A stretch of 10,781 nt of DNA, from NCBI GenBank assembly GCA_003447785.1, contig DLYJ01000106.1, positions 240 to 11,020 of the forward strand, in the 5' to 3' direction. Origin of the DNA: Treponema sp. (GTDB taxonomy: Bacteria; Spirochaetota; Spirochaetia; Treponematales; Treponemataceae). Position 1 is the first letter of the stretch, and the number at the start of each line of letters is the position of its first letter. Of the stretch, positions 1 to 5,499 are shown in pieces. The notes beneath the pieces are model-generated. The model was given only the letters and a program-made list of their open reading frames with translations. It was not told where the DNA came from and ran no database searches. The position numbers and the translations under genes were made by a program.

Positions 1-150
1 AGCACACCAGCCGATACCATGAGTAAAACCGGAAATGTCTTCAATTTTCTTTACCTGTACCCATTTTCCTTCTTCAGGAATTGGAGCAGGACCGTGATAT
101 GCGCCTTTAGCCAAAGGACACATATGTTCCACTTCTGCAGTGTAAGTCAT
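1..150 (-). CDS. NifU-like iron-sulfur cluster scaffold-type protein (5' part only)
   Basis: The complement of 148-150 is an ATG preceded by a good Shine-Dalgarno (AAGGAG, 7 nt upstream). Fifty codons stay open to the window edge, so only the N-terminus is seen. The peptide starts MTYTAEVEHMCPLAKGAYHG and continues with APIPEEGKW and a Phe-Thr-His-Gly-Ile-Gly-Trp-Cys-Ala stretch. From memory this matches the N-terminus of a family of roughly 240 residues annotated as iron-sulfur cluster assembly scaffold (NifU-like), common in anaerobic Firmicutes and spirochaetes and often beside a 'GGGtGRT' protein. Cys11 and Cys49 are the visible candidate metal ligands. The biochemical role of this family is poorly defined, so Fe-S assembly is inferred from family naming. 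The coding call is secure; the exact function is less so. Confidence 0.8.
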   Translation of the reverse strand, partial: MTYTAEVEHMCPLAKGAYHGPAPIPEEGKWVQVKKIEDISGFTHGIGWCA

Positions 151-246
151 CTGATTCTCCTTAATAAAGCCACAAAAAATCCAGACGCAGAAACCGCGTT
201 GAATCCAATTGTGATACTTTAAAAATGTGGATTAAAGTTATGTAAA

Positions 247-327
247 AAAGGAGACCGGAAGGTAAATTCCGCCCGTGATACCGGGGAGCCCGTCAGCCAC
301 GACAGGCACTTCCTTCAGGAAACCTTT
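247..327 (-). ncRNA. Candidate structured RNA / leader element (unidentified)
   Basis: Read on the minus strand, this G+C-rich block inside A+T-rich DNA can fold into a three-way junction. The outer pair is AAAGG/CCUUU (323-327 with 247-251). Inside it, GGAAG pairs with CUUCC (309-313 with 257-261). Hairpin 1 is GCCUGUC/GACGGGC (301-307 with 288-294, loop 295-300), and hairpin 2 is CCCG/CGGG (282-285 with 272-275). One pair of hairpin 1 is U-G on the minus strand but would be C-A on the plus strand, so the minus strand is favoured. Six U follow (244-249). A competing hairpin, CGGAA/UUCCG (267-271 with 256-260), uses the same bases as the inner pair, as an attenuator would. It does not match any riboswitch class I can recall. 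Confidence 0.35.
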
Positions 328-336
328 ATACAGTTA

Positions 337-349
337 TGATAAATTATCA
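337..349. promoter_or_regulatory. 13-bp palindrome TGATAA-A-TTATCA, possible operator
   Basis: This is a perfect 6-1-6 inverted repeat covering the candidate -10 box. It resembles a shortened Fur/PerR/Zur-type half-site arrangement (family consensus about TGATAAT-N-ATTATCA), but each arm is one base shorter. The regulator is unknown. It could be a chance A+T-rich palindrome. Confidence 0.3.
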
Positions 350-369
350 CTTTTTTGATTTGTTTACAA
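341..369 (-). promoter_or_regulatory. Candidate promoter of the Fe-S scaffold-type transcript
   Basis: On the minus strand a -35-like TTGTAA (364-369) is separated by 17 bp from a -10-like TAATTT (341-346). Transcription would begin near 334, just before the structured element. The -10 lies inside a 13-bp palindrome (337-349), which could be an operator. The match to consensus is moderate. Confidence 0.35.
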
Positions 370-384
370 TAAGAAAAAAATCAT

Positions 385-402
385 CCTGTCCTGACCTGTC
401 CT
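385..402. repeat. 8-bp direct repeat CCTGTCCT, two copies 10 bp apart
   Basis: CCTGTCCT occurs at 385-392 and again at 395-402, separated by GA. The copies lie one helical turn apart, downstream of the MATE stop codon and about 15 bp outside the -35 of the candidate promoter. A regulator site is possible; there is no other support. Confidence 0.3.
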
Positions 403-454
403 TAACAACACACTCCCGAATTAAACAAGGCACCCACGCCGGAAGAATGGAGAT

Positions 455-1810
455 TCAATCCTTATCCTTTACAGATATTGTTTTTAAAATCCGTATAAAA
501 CCAATTGCAAGAATCGCCGCAGTTACAGTCCAGCTAATGGGGTATGAATAAAAAATTCCCCGGAAGGTGTGAAAGCGCGGAATCTGGAAGAATGTAAAAA
601 TATAAAGCATCCTAAGCCCGCATGCGCCCAGCAGGGTGATAACCATGGGCAAAACAGAGTGTCCTACCCCGCGAATTGCGTTTGCAGTACAGTCCATGAT
701 TCCACAGGTAAAATACGTTAAAAGAATCACCTTTAACCTTATCATACCTGCCGCCTGAACTTCCGGGCTTGTTGAATAAAAGCCAAGCAGCACAGGACCG
801 AACACAATTGCAAGGCATCCCAGAATGATTCCGGCAGATGAGGCGCACAAAATACTGTCGCGCACTGCCTTTTTGATTCTGTCGATTTTACCTGCACCCA
901 TATTCTGTCCGGCAAAGGTAAGCATTGCCTGGCTGAAGCCGTTCATGGAAATGTAGATAAAACCTTCAACGCCCTGAGCCGCAGCGTTTCCTGCAATCAT
1001 AACAGGACCAAAACTGTTAACGGATGATTGAATTACAACGTTGGAAATGCTGAAAATCATTCCCTGAAGCCCGGCAGGAATTCCGATTCTGACAATTTTG
1101 GAAAGGATATGAAAGTCAATTTTGAGTTTCCTAAATTCAAGCCTGAACGCATCCTTTTCCCGCAGAAGAAGAATTACAATTACCACCGCACTGAATGACT
1201 GGCTGATAACGGTTGCTACTGCCACACCTGCAACATCCATCTTAAAGCATATTACAAAGATAAGGTTCAGGACAACGTTGATGAGGCCGGCCACAAAAAG
1301 AATATAAAGCGGTCTCTTTGTATCCCCCTTTGCCCGCAGGAGGCTTGCTCCAAAGTTATAAATAACTGTGGGGGTAACTCCGCCAAAAAAGATTTTTAAG
1401 TACAGGGTTGATAAAGGCAGAACGACCTCCGGGGAGCCCATGAGAACCAGAATCTGCCGGCTGAATGTAACTCCGATAAAAGTAAGCAGAATTCCGCCGA
1501 ACACGCTTAAAACCATGGATGTGTGCACAGTGCGCGAAACTTTTTCGCTTTTCATTGAACCTAAATAATTTGCCGCAACAACGTTACAGCCGATACCAAG
1601 TCCTATGAAAAAGTTTACAAGAAGGTTTACCAGGGAACTTGTTGAACCCACAGCGGCCAGCGAATTATCTCCTGCAAAACGCCCTACTACGATTATGTCG
1701 GCTGCGTTAAAAAGCAGCTGAAGAATTGAACTAAAAATAAGGGGAACTGCAAAGCGGATCAGTTTTGGGAAAATCGAACCTTGTGTCATGTCAATCTTGT
1801 TTGCAGCCAT
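455..1810 (-). CDS. MATE family multidrug/Na+ (H+) antiporter
   Basis: A 451-residue protein of the usual length for the multi-antimicrobial extrusion family, with about 12 hydrophobic segments in two homologous halves. Typical MATE features are the N-terminal 'IRFAVPLIFSSILQLLFNAAD' type of helix 1 (about residues 18-40), 'VGRFAGDNSLAAVGSTS' after it, the 'GASLLRAKGDTKRPL' stretch near residue 155-170, and in the second half 'GIPAGLQGM', 'AAAQGVEG' and 'ANAIRGVGHS'. It should export cationic drugs or metabolites across the inner membrane, driven by Na+ or H+; the substrate cannot be read from sequence. The ATG is supported by GGAG 7 nt upstream. A tRNA-Lys terminator ends exactly at this Shine-Dalgarno, so there is no room for a promoter after the terminator. 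Confidence 0.93.
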   Translation of the reverse strand: MAANKIDMTQGSIFPKLIRFAVPLIFSSILQLLFNAADIIVVGRFAGDNSLAAVGSTSSLVNLLVNFFIGLGIGCNVVAANYLGSMKSEKVSRTVHTSMVLSVFGGILLTFIGVTFSRQILVLMGSPEVVLPLSTLYLKIFFGGVTPTVIYNFGASLLRAKGDTKRPLYILFVAGLINVVLNLIFVICFKMDVAGVAVATVISQSFSAVVIVILLLREKDAFRLEFRKLKIDFHILSKIVRIGIPAGLQGMIFSISNVVIQSSVNSFGPVMIAGNAAAQGVEGFIYISMNGFSQAMLTFAGQNMGAGKIDRIKKAVRDSILCASSAGIILGCLAIVFGPVLLGFYSTSPEVQAAGMIRLKVILLTYFTCGIMDCTANAIRGVGHSVLPMVITLLGACGLRMLYIFTFFQIPRFHTFRGIFYSYPISWTVTAAILAIGFIRILKTISVKDKD

Positions 1811-1816
1811 TTAAAA

Positions 1817-1853
1817 CTCCAAAAAAAAACGGAACCTGTTTAACAGATTCCGT
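1817..1853 (-). terminator. Intrinsic terminator of tRNA-Lys
   Basis: On the minus strand the 11-bp stem ACGGAAUCUGU / ACAGGUUCCGU (one U-G pair, loop UAA) uses bases 1843-1853 and 1830-1840 or one base less, followed by nine T (1821-1829). It begins within a few bases of the tRNA 3' end. The T-run is directly followed by GGAG (1817-1820), the Shine-Dalgarno of the MATE gene. Confidence 0.85.
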
Positions 1854-1856
1854 AAT

Positions 1857-1929
1857 TGAGCTATGATGGATTCGAACCATCGACAGCCGCCTTAAAAGGG
1901 CGGTGCTCTACCTACTGAGCTAATAGCCC
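1857..1929 (-). tRNA. trnK: tRNA-Lys(UUU)
   Basis: A complete 73-nt cloverleaf can be drawn on the minus strand. The acceptor is GGGCTAT/ATAGCTC (one G-U pair) with discriminator A, and the D stem is GCTC/GAGC. The anticodon stem is CCGCC/GGCGG with loop CTTTTAA, giving anticodon UUU. There is a 5-nt variable loop, and the T stem is GATGG/CCATC with loop TTCGAAT. The 3' CCA is not encoded (the next bases are ATT), so it must be added by tRNA nucleotidyltransferase. It is a single gene with its own promoter and terminator. Confidence 0.97.
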
Positions 1930-1956
1930 ATGCCGTTCATTGCTGAATGCCTAATT

Positions 1957-1985
1957 AATATATTTTTTTTATTAAAAAGTGTCAA
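1957..1985 (-). promoter_or_regulatory. Sigma-70-type promoter of tRNA-Lys
   Basis: On the minus strand a perfect -35 TTGACA (1980-1985) is followed after 17 bp by -10 TATATT (1957-1962). The predicted start is near 1950, leaving a 5' leader of about 20 nt to be removed by RNase P. Confidence 0.85.
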
Positions 1986-2017
1986 TAGCAAAATTTTGAT
2001 TTTGTAAAAAAAATAAC

Positions 2018-2052
2018 AAAAAAAATAGCCGCCCGGAAAACCACCGGACGGC
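2018..2052 (-). terminator. Intrinsic terminator of the HU gene
   Basis: On the minus strand a 9-bp G+C-rich stem GCCGUCCGG/CCGGGCGGC (2044-2052 with 2028-2036, one U-G pair, 7-nt loop) is followed by UA and eight U (2018-2025). It lies about 24 bp after the HU stop codon. Confidence 0.9.
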
Positions 2053-2075
2053 CGCTTATAAATGCAAGAATAAAA

Positions 2076-2351
2076 CTATTTATTTACCTTGTCTTTAAGA
2101 GCTTTACCAGGCTTGAATTTTGGTGATTTAGAAGCCTTGATTTTGATTGTTTCGCCAGTTTTTGGATTGCGTCCAGTACGAGCTGCACGTTTACCTACAG
2201 AGAATGTACCAAAGCCAACGAGCTGAACATCGTCACCCTTAGAAAGAGCTTTAGATACAGCTTCTACAAAAGCCTTTACAGCTGCTTCTGAGTCTTTCTT
2301 TGTAAGACCAGTGTCTTTAGCGATTGCGTCAACCAATTCTGATTTATTCAT
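2076..2351 (-). CDS. hup: HU-family histone-like DNA-binding protein
   Basis: A 91-residue protein, the normal HU length. It has the N-terminal dimerisation helices ([20 protein letters not shown]...), the family signature GFGTF (about residues 47-51) and the beta-arm [10 protein letters not shown] (59-68), which inserts into the DNA minor groove. The basic C-terminus ends [14 protein letters not shown] binds and bends DNA with little sequence preference and organises the nucleoid. The start has a clear AAGGAG Shine-Dalgarno. It is monocistronic, with its own promoter (2407-2435), a 5' leader of about 50 nt containing an inverted repeat, and a strong terminator. HU rather than IHF is favoured by the lack of a defined target-site context and by the homodimer-type sequence; the two cannot be separated with certainty by sequence alone. 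Confidence 0.96.
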   Translation of the reverse strand: MNKSELVDAIAKDTGLTKKDSEAAVKAFVEAVSKALSKGDDVQLVGFGTFSVGKRAARTGRNPKTGETIKIKASKSPKFKPGKALKDKVNK

Positions 2352-2362
2352 ATATTTCTCCT

Positions 2363-2398
2363 TTTAATTTAGGGCGTTACCCCTCTTTAATTTAACGC
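2363..2398 (-). promoter_or_regulatory. HU mRNA leader: inverted repeat and duplicated Shine-Dalgarno-like segment
   Basis: Arms GCGTTA (2374-2379) and TAACGC (2393-2398) can pair around 13 nt in the 5' leader. On the minus strand the motif TAAATTAAA followed by a purine-rich run occurs twice. The upstream copy (2386-2394) is followed by GAGGGG and the downstream copy (2363-2371) by AGGAG, the real Shine-Dalgarno. A second hairpin (GGGG/GCCC type) competes with the first. The layout could serve autoregulation of HU, at DNA or RNA level. Confidence 0.35.
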
Positions 2399-2441
2399 TA
2401 TGTTATATTTTAAGGTATAATGCTCTATAATGCAACATAAT
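2392..2441 (+). promoter_or_regulatory. Candidate promoter region of the PilZ gene, with three -10-like boxes 10 bp apart
   Basis: On the plus strand TATAAT (2416-2421), TATAAT (2426-2431) and CATAAT (2436-2441) recur at exact 10-bp spacing, the first two followed by GC. TTAACG (2392-2397) lies 18 bp before the first and is the best -35 candidate. A fourth TATAAT at 2468-2473 is too close to the start to leave a normal leader. The region overlaps the divergent HU promoter. Confidence 0.45.
2407..2435 (-). promoter_or_regulatory. Candidate HU promoter
   Basis: On the minus strand -35 TTGCAT (2430-2435) and -10 TAAAAT (2407-2412) are separated by 17 bp. Each hexamer matches consensus at four or five positions. 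The predicted start is near 2400. Confidence 0.6.
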
Positions 2442-2493
2442 ACTTTAAAAAAACTGCAAATTCGGTTTATAATATTTGGGGAGATTAAAACTG

Positions 2494-3576
2494 ATGGAAG
2501 ACAACCAGGCTCAAAAGGTAGAGATTTACGGTAAAAAGATTTTCTTTGTCTGTGCGACATTTACCCTCAACACAAATGTTATTCTCCGCCTTATGGAACA
2601 GGAATATGAAATCTATAAAATAGACCAATACCGTCAGCTCAAAAGTCTCCTTACCCTGGATCCCCAGTCAATCGTTTACATTAACCTAGACTCACAGAAC
2701 ACTCCCAACGTATGGTATAACTTTATCCATTACTTTGAAACGGAACCACGCTTTAAGGATGTTAAGTTCGGGGCTTTCAGCACAAAACTCAAACCTGCAG
2801 AAAAAGAACGCTTTACAAAATCCCTTAAGCTGGAAGCAGGCTTTTATCCGGTAGAAAAAGGTTTTGGAGAAGCAATGGGCCAGCTCATGGTCCGTCTGGA
2901 AGAATTAAAGGCAAAGGGAATGCGTAAATTTGTCCGCATGAACTGTCAGGGTGTCAGAAACACGGAAGCCTTCTTCCTGAGCGGCAACATGATGTACAAG
3001 ATGGAAGTTCTCGATATCAGTTCCATCGGTATGGGATTAAAGATTCCACTCAAATACTGCCAGCTTTTCAGGATCAACACTGTAATTCCGGGATTAAACA
3101 TTGTTCTTGGAAGCAAACAGTTAAAGGTAAACGCAAAAATCTTCGGCATCAAAAACCTGGGAAATGCCGCTCTTTTAATCATGATTTTTACTCCGGACAC
3201 AGAAGATTCGTTCCGCTCTTATGTAAGAACCTTTATCTGCGAAGAAATGCAAAAATTAATCATAAACAAGGCGCTCTCACTCAACTGGGATAAAACAGAC
3301 TACACTACCCAGGTAGAAGTTGAAGAAGAAAAAGCTTCGGACGACACTTCCCATCCGGTTTCCGATGAGTCAGAAGCAACAGCAGAAGCTGCCAGGGAAC
3401 TGGAAAACGCTTCAGGGGAAGACACTACTCAAAACGACCAAAACGACCAAACCGCAAATGAAGCCGGGGAAGCCAAAGCTGATGACACAGAAGGCTCTCA
3501 GGACGCACCGGCAGAATCACAGACAGATAATTCTTCAGAAGAAAAGCCTGCAGAAGACTCTCCTGCAAAGGCTTAA
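2494..3576 (+). CDS. PilZ-domain c-di-GMP receptor with receiver-like N-terminus and acidic tail
   Basis: I start at ATG 2494 (360 residues), because GGGGAG at 2478-2483 is its Shine-Dalgarno; the upstream TTG at 2476 would overlap it. Residues 14-140 show the alternating strand/helix pattern of a CheY-like receiver, but no acidic pair follows strand 1 and the residue after strand 3 is not clearly Asp, so it looks like a pseudo-receiver (inference). Residues 144-250 are a PilZ domain: RKFVR (R144, R148) is the RxxxR motif and DISSIG (D174, S176, G179) the D/NxSxxG motif, the two that contact cyclic di-GMP. Residues 275-360 are a Glu/Asp/Ser/Thr/Ala-rich low-complexity tail. No signal peptide is seen, so it should be a cytoplasmic c-di-GMP effector, perhaps acting on motility as reported for spirochaetal PilZ proteins. 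Output and partner are unknown. Confidence 0.85.
   Translation: MEDNQAQKVEIYGKKIFFVCATFTLNTNVILRLMEQEYEIYKIDQYRQLKSLLTLDPQSIVYINLDSQNTPNVWYNFIHYFETEPRFKDVKFGAFSTKLKPAEKERFTKSLKLEAGFYPVEKGFGEAMGQLMVRLEELKAKGMRKFVRMNCQGVRNTEAFFLSGNMMYKMEVLDISSIGMGLKIPLKYCQLFRINTVIPGLNIVLGSKQLKVNAKIFGIKNLGNAALLIMIFTPDTEDSFRSYVRTFICEEMQKLIINKALSLNWDKTDYTTQVEVEEEKASDDTSHPVSDESEATAEAARELENASGEDTTQNDQNDQTANEAGEAKADDTEGSQDAPAESQTDNSSEEKPAEDSPAKA
3431..3448 (+). repeat. Tandem 9-bp repeat AAAACGACC x2 within the PilZ tail
   Basis: Two exact in-frame copies (3431-3439 and 3440-3448) encode the repeated NDQ in the acidic tail. Copy-number change here would be frame-neutral. Confidence 0.6.
3537..3573 (-). terminator. 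Likely terminator of the Mla operon, inside the PilZ coding sequence
   Basis: On the minus strand AGCC-UU-UGCAG (3563-3573) pairs with CUGCAGGCU (3545-3553), giving nine base pairs with a 2-nt bulge and a 9-nt loop, followed by UUUUCUUCU. It starts 5 bp after the stop codon of the lipoprotein gene. On the plus strand the same stem is followed by TAATTTATTT, so it may act weakly in both directions. Confidence 0.5.
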
Positions 3577-3577
3577 T

Positions 3578-4552
3578 TTATTTAATCGATTCAGCACGCA
3601 TACGGCAGGCCCGGGCTTCTTTTTCAAAACCGCCTGCCCTGTAAATATCTGACGCCCAGCTGATTAAGTCGCGGGCAAGTTTTTTGTCGCTTTCTGACGG
3701 AGTTCCCTTTAACAGAATCAAACCGTAAGCATTGTAATCCGAGGCAATTGCGCTGGTATTTTCCGCATCCCTGTCGTATTTGAGGGCTGTCTGGATGTAT
3801 TCAACTGCAAGGTTTTTATTGTTGGAAAGAGAAGCCATACGCGAAGCCGAATAATAATCAAGACCGATTTCACTCACATAGCGGTTTTTAAGGTGAATTT
3901 TTGCCGCTTCAAGGTAGGCGTCAGTTGCCCTGTTATAATCTTTATTGAATGCGTACAGGTCTCCCTGGGTACGCTTGAGGAAGGCAAGATAATAGGCTTC
4001 TGACGAAAGTTTTTTTTCAGACGCGTTCAATTCATTCAGTTTTTCGTTAAAGTTGATGAGTGGATTTTTTTCTGCAAGCTGAATTTTTAAATCGTAAATC
4101 GGACAAACTGCGCCCAGAACTTCTTTTTTGGTTGAACGCGATGCATACTTTTTTGCCATTTCAAGAAGGTCCTTGGCAGAAAGACCGTAAAAAGGCGTAT
4201 CAGAAACATCAAAATCTTCATCAGAATCAGTTTTTTTTGCAAGCTGAAGCACCGGATTCAACTGTGAAGCACTCATGCCGTCGTCAGAGTTTGTCAGGCG
4301 GTAAATTATTGCAGACAGGGAAATGCGGCACAAAAGGTCCGTGTCATCAACGGAAAGTGCCAGATTGTAAGCCTGCTGCAGGTGGGCACCTGCGTTCTGA
4401 ATATTGCCGCCGATGAGTTCGGCATTTGCGTTTTCGTAAATTACGGAAGCGCTGTCAGAAACATCCGTTACAAGCATGGCACGCTTTGGACTTGAAGAAC
4501 ATCCTGAAAATAAAACAAGTAAAACTGCTAAAACAAAAAGTGAACGTTTCAA
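3578..4552 (-). CDS. TPR-like lipoprotein, last gene of the Mla operon
   Basis: A 324-residue protein with a type II signal peptide: MKRS, a hydrophobic stretch (5-15) and lipobox FSGC with Cys18 as the lipidated residue. The rest is helical and resembles degenerate tetratricopeptide repeats, clearest near residues 190-225 (GDLYAFNKDYNRATDAYLEAAKIH) and 240-265 (NLAVEYIQTALKY). The start is TTG at 4550-4552. It is supported by a strong GGGGAGG Shine-Dalgarno 5 nt upstream and by the lipobox, which the next in-frame ATG would remove. The mlaD stop codon supplies the first G of the Shine-Dalgarno, so the two are translationally coupled. It occupies the position of auxiliary lipoproteins or MlaC-like periplasmic partners in MCE transporters, but the fold is different. 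A role in docking lipids or MlaD is inference from position only. Confidence 0.85.
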   Translation of the reverse strand: MKRSLFVLAVLLVLFSGCSSSPKRAMLVTDVSDSASVIYENANAELIGGNIQNAGAHLQQAYNLALSVDDTDLLCRISLSAIIYRLTNSDDGMSASQLNPVLQLAKKTDSDEDFDVSDTPFYGLSAKDLLEMAKKYASRSTKKEVLGAVCPIYDLKIQLAEKNPLINFNEKLNELNASEKKLSSEAYYLAFLKRTQGDLYAFNKDYNRATDAYLEAAKIHLKNRYVSEIGLDYYSASRMASLSNNKNLAVEYIQTALKYDRDAENTSAIASDYNAYGLILLKGTPSESDKKLARDLISWASDIYRAGGFEKEARACRMRAESIK

Positions 4553-4563
4553 AATGCCCTCCC

Positions 4564-5496
4564 CTAAAAGTCTTCGCTTCTAAGCTGAACTGTAGCCGAG
4601 TCTGTTTTAGAGCGGTCAGGAACGCCGCCGCGAATGAGCGGATTATTTTTAAGTCCGGTCAGTACGTCCTGCACCTGAACAAGAACTGTATTCAACTGAA
4701 CGAGGGCGCTGTCAATCTGAGGAACTGCATTTGCAACAAGTTTATCTGCATTTGAAGCAACGCCTGTAAAACTCTGGGTAATTACTGCAAGATTATTCAG
4801 GGCTTCTACAAGGCTTGTTGTCATTTCAGGACCGAGAAGTTCCGTTACAGGGCCCTTGTCGCTTGCAAGAATCTGGTGAATGCTTTCTGTAATTCCTGAA
4901 AGCTGTGCCACAATATTTTGAATCGGAGTGGCCTTGTTGCCGCGGACACGACCGCTCAATGCGTCGTCAACTTGGCTTACCAACGAATTAACATGTGTCA
5001 AAAGCTCTGAAACCTGGCTCATGAGGGCACCGATTGAATCGTTCTGTTTTTCGATACGGTTCTTTTTGTCCGCGATAATTTTTTCGCCAAAACCGCTGTC
5101 AACGCGGTAAATCTCGCTTCCGGACGGAATTAAGTCCGGCCCCACACCAGGATAAAAACTGAAAGTGGAGCCAAGTCCGATTGGGCTTGTAACCAGCTGG
5201 ACAAGTGAGTTTTCTTTTATGTATTCGCTGTATTCGCCCAGGATGTAGTAGTCCACACGGACAAAATTGTCCTTAAGGCCGAGTTTGCTGACCTTTCCGA
5301 TAGAAAAACCTTTATAGGTCAGATCCATTCCCACAGACACGCCGGAACCGCTGTCAAAAACCGTGTAGTAGTAATATTTTTTTTCAAACCAGTGCTGTCT
5401 TGAGCCCAGCGCAAAAATCAATGCGATAAGGCCTGCAAGGGCGAGGATAGAAAAGAATCCGACAATTTGATCTGCATAACGAATTTTAAATTTCAT
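4564..5496 (-). CDS. mlaD: MCE-domain substrate-binding protein of an Mla-type lipid ABC transporter
   Basis: 310 residues with one N-terminal membrane helix (about 10-32), a single MCE (MlaD/PF02470) domain (about 38-120: YYTVFDSGSGVSVGMDLTYKG, GFSIGKV, SPIGLGSTF) and a long helical periplasmic part. It ends with the family-typical LKNNPLIRGGVPD motif (about 283-296). MlaD-like proteins form hexameric rings on the permease and make a hydrophobic path for phospholipids through the periplasm. At 310 residues it is longer than E. coli MlaD (about 180) and has the helical extension of LetB/Mce-like and Gram-positive-type proteins, which may form a tunnel. It starts 4 nt after the mlaF stop with only a distant GGGAG, so translation is probably coupled. 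Confidence 0.93.
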   Translation of the reverse strand: MKFKIRYADQIVGFFSILALAGLIALIFALGSRQHWFEKKYYYYTVFDSGSGVSVGMDLTYKGFSIGKVSKLGLKDNFVRVDYYILGEYSEYIKENSLVQLVTSPIGLGSTFSFYPGVGPDLIPSGSEIYRVDSGFGEKIIADKKNRIEKQNDSIGALMSQVSELLTHVNSLVSQVDDALSGRVRGNKATPIQNIVAQLSGITESIHQILASDKGPVTELLGPEMTTSLVEALNNLAVITQSFTGVASNADKLVANAVPQIDSALVQLNTVLVQVQDVLTGLKNNPLIRGGVPDRSKTDSATVQLRSEDF

Positions 5497-5499
5497 GTT

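Larger units (their letters stand above)
151..454. other. 304-bp intergenic region upstream of the Fe-S scaffold-type gene
   Basis: No convincing coding sequence is present. The short plus-strand reading frame from 336 runs into the antisense of the MATE gene and has no Shine-Dalgarno. Reading on the minus strand from right to left, the region holds an 8-bp direct repeat (385-402), a candidate promoter (341-369), a 13-bp palindrome (337-349), a G+C-rich structured element (247-327) and about 90 nt of A+T-rich leader ending in the Shine-Dalgarno of the Fe-S scaffold-type gene. No good intrinsic terminator for the MATE gene was found. Confidence 0.6.

Noticed and set aside
181..200. Hairpin ACGCGG/CUGCGU plus T-run as a terminator before the Fe-S scaffold-type gene
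   Set aside because: The stem is only six pairs with a G-U, the U-run begins several nt later, and it would cut off the gene just before its ribosome site. It is too weak to call.
19..222. Plus-strand reading frame of 67 codons at the left edge
   Set aside because: It is antisense to the Fe-S scaffold-type gene (1-150, minus), which has a good ribosome site and a recognisable conserved protein sequence.
251..320. FMN or cobalamin riboswitch on the plus strand
   Set aside because: Short stretches (GGTAAATTCC, GAGCCCGTCAGCC) look similar to parts of these cores, but the remaining conserved blocks are missing and there is no plus-strand gene downstream to control.
2468..2473. TATAAT just before the PilZ gene as its main promoter
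   Set aside because: A start from it would fall within the Shine-Dalgarno, and no -35 lies at the right distance; unlike the leaderless cases, this gene has a good ribosome site.
2476..2493. TTG at 2476 as start of the PilZ protein
   Set aside because: The GGGGAG at 2478-2483 is well placed for the ATG at 2494 and would lie inside the coding sequence if TTG were used; the extra six residues add nothing recognisable.
3604..3640. GGCAGG/CCTGCC and GCCCGGGC palindromes as a plus-strand terminator of the PilZ gene
   Set aside because: The first has a loop of over 20 nt and no T-run after it; the second leaves no room for a loop. Both lie in lipoprotein coding sequence.
3320..3652. Lys/Gln/Thr-rich plus-strand reading frame of 110 codons
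   Set aside because: It is a frame-shifted shadow of the low-complexity acidic tail of the PilZ protein, crosses into the antisense of the lipoprotein gene and has no Shine-Dalgarno or family resemblance.
4060..4416. Plus-strand reading frame of 118 codons inside the lipoprotein gene
   Set aside because: It is the antisense shadow of a well-supported gene; composition is irregular and no domain is recognisable.
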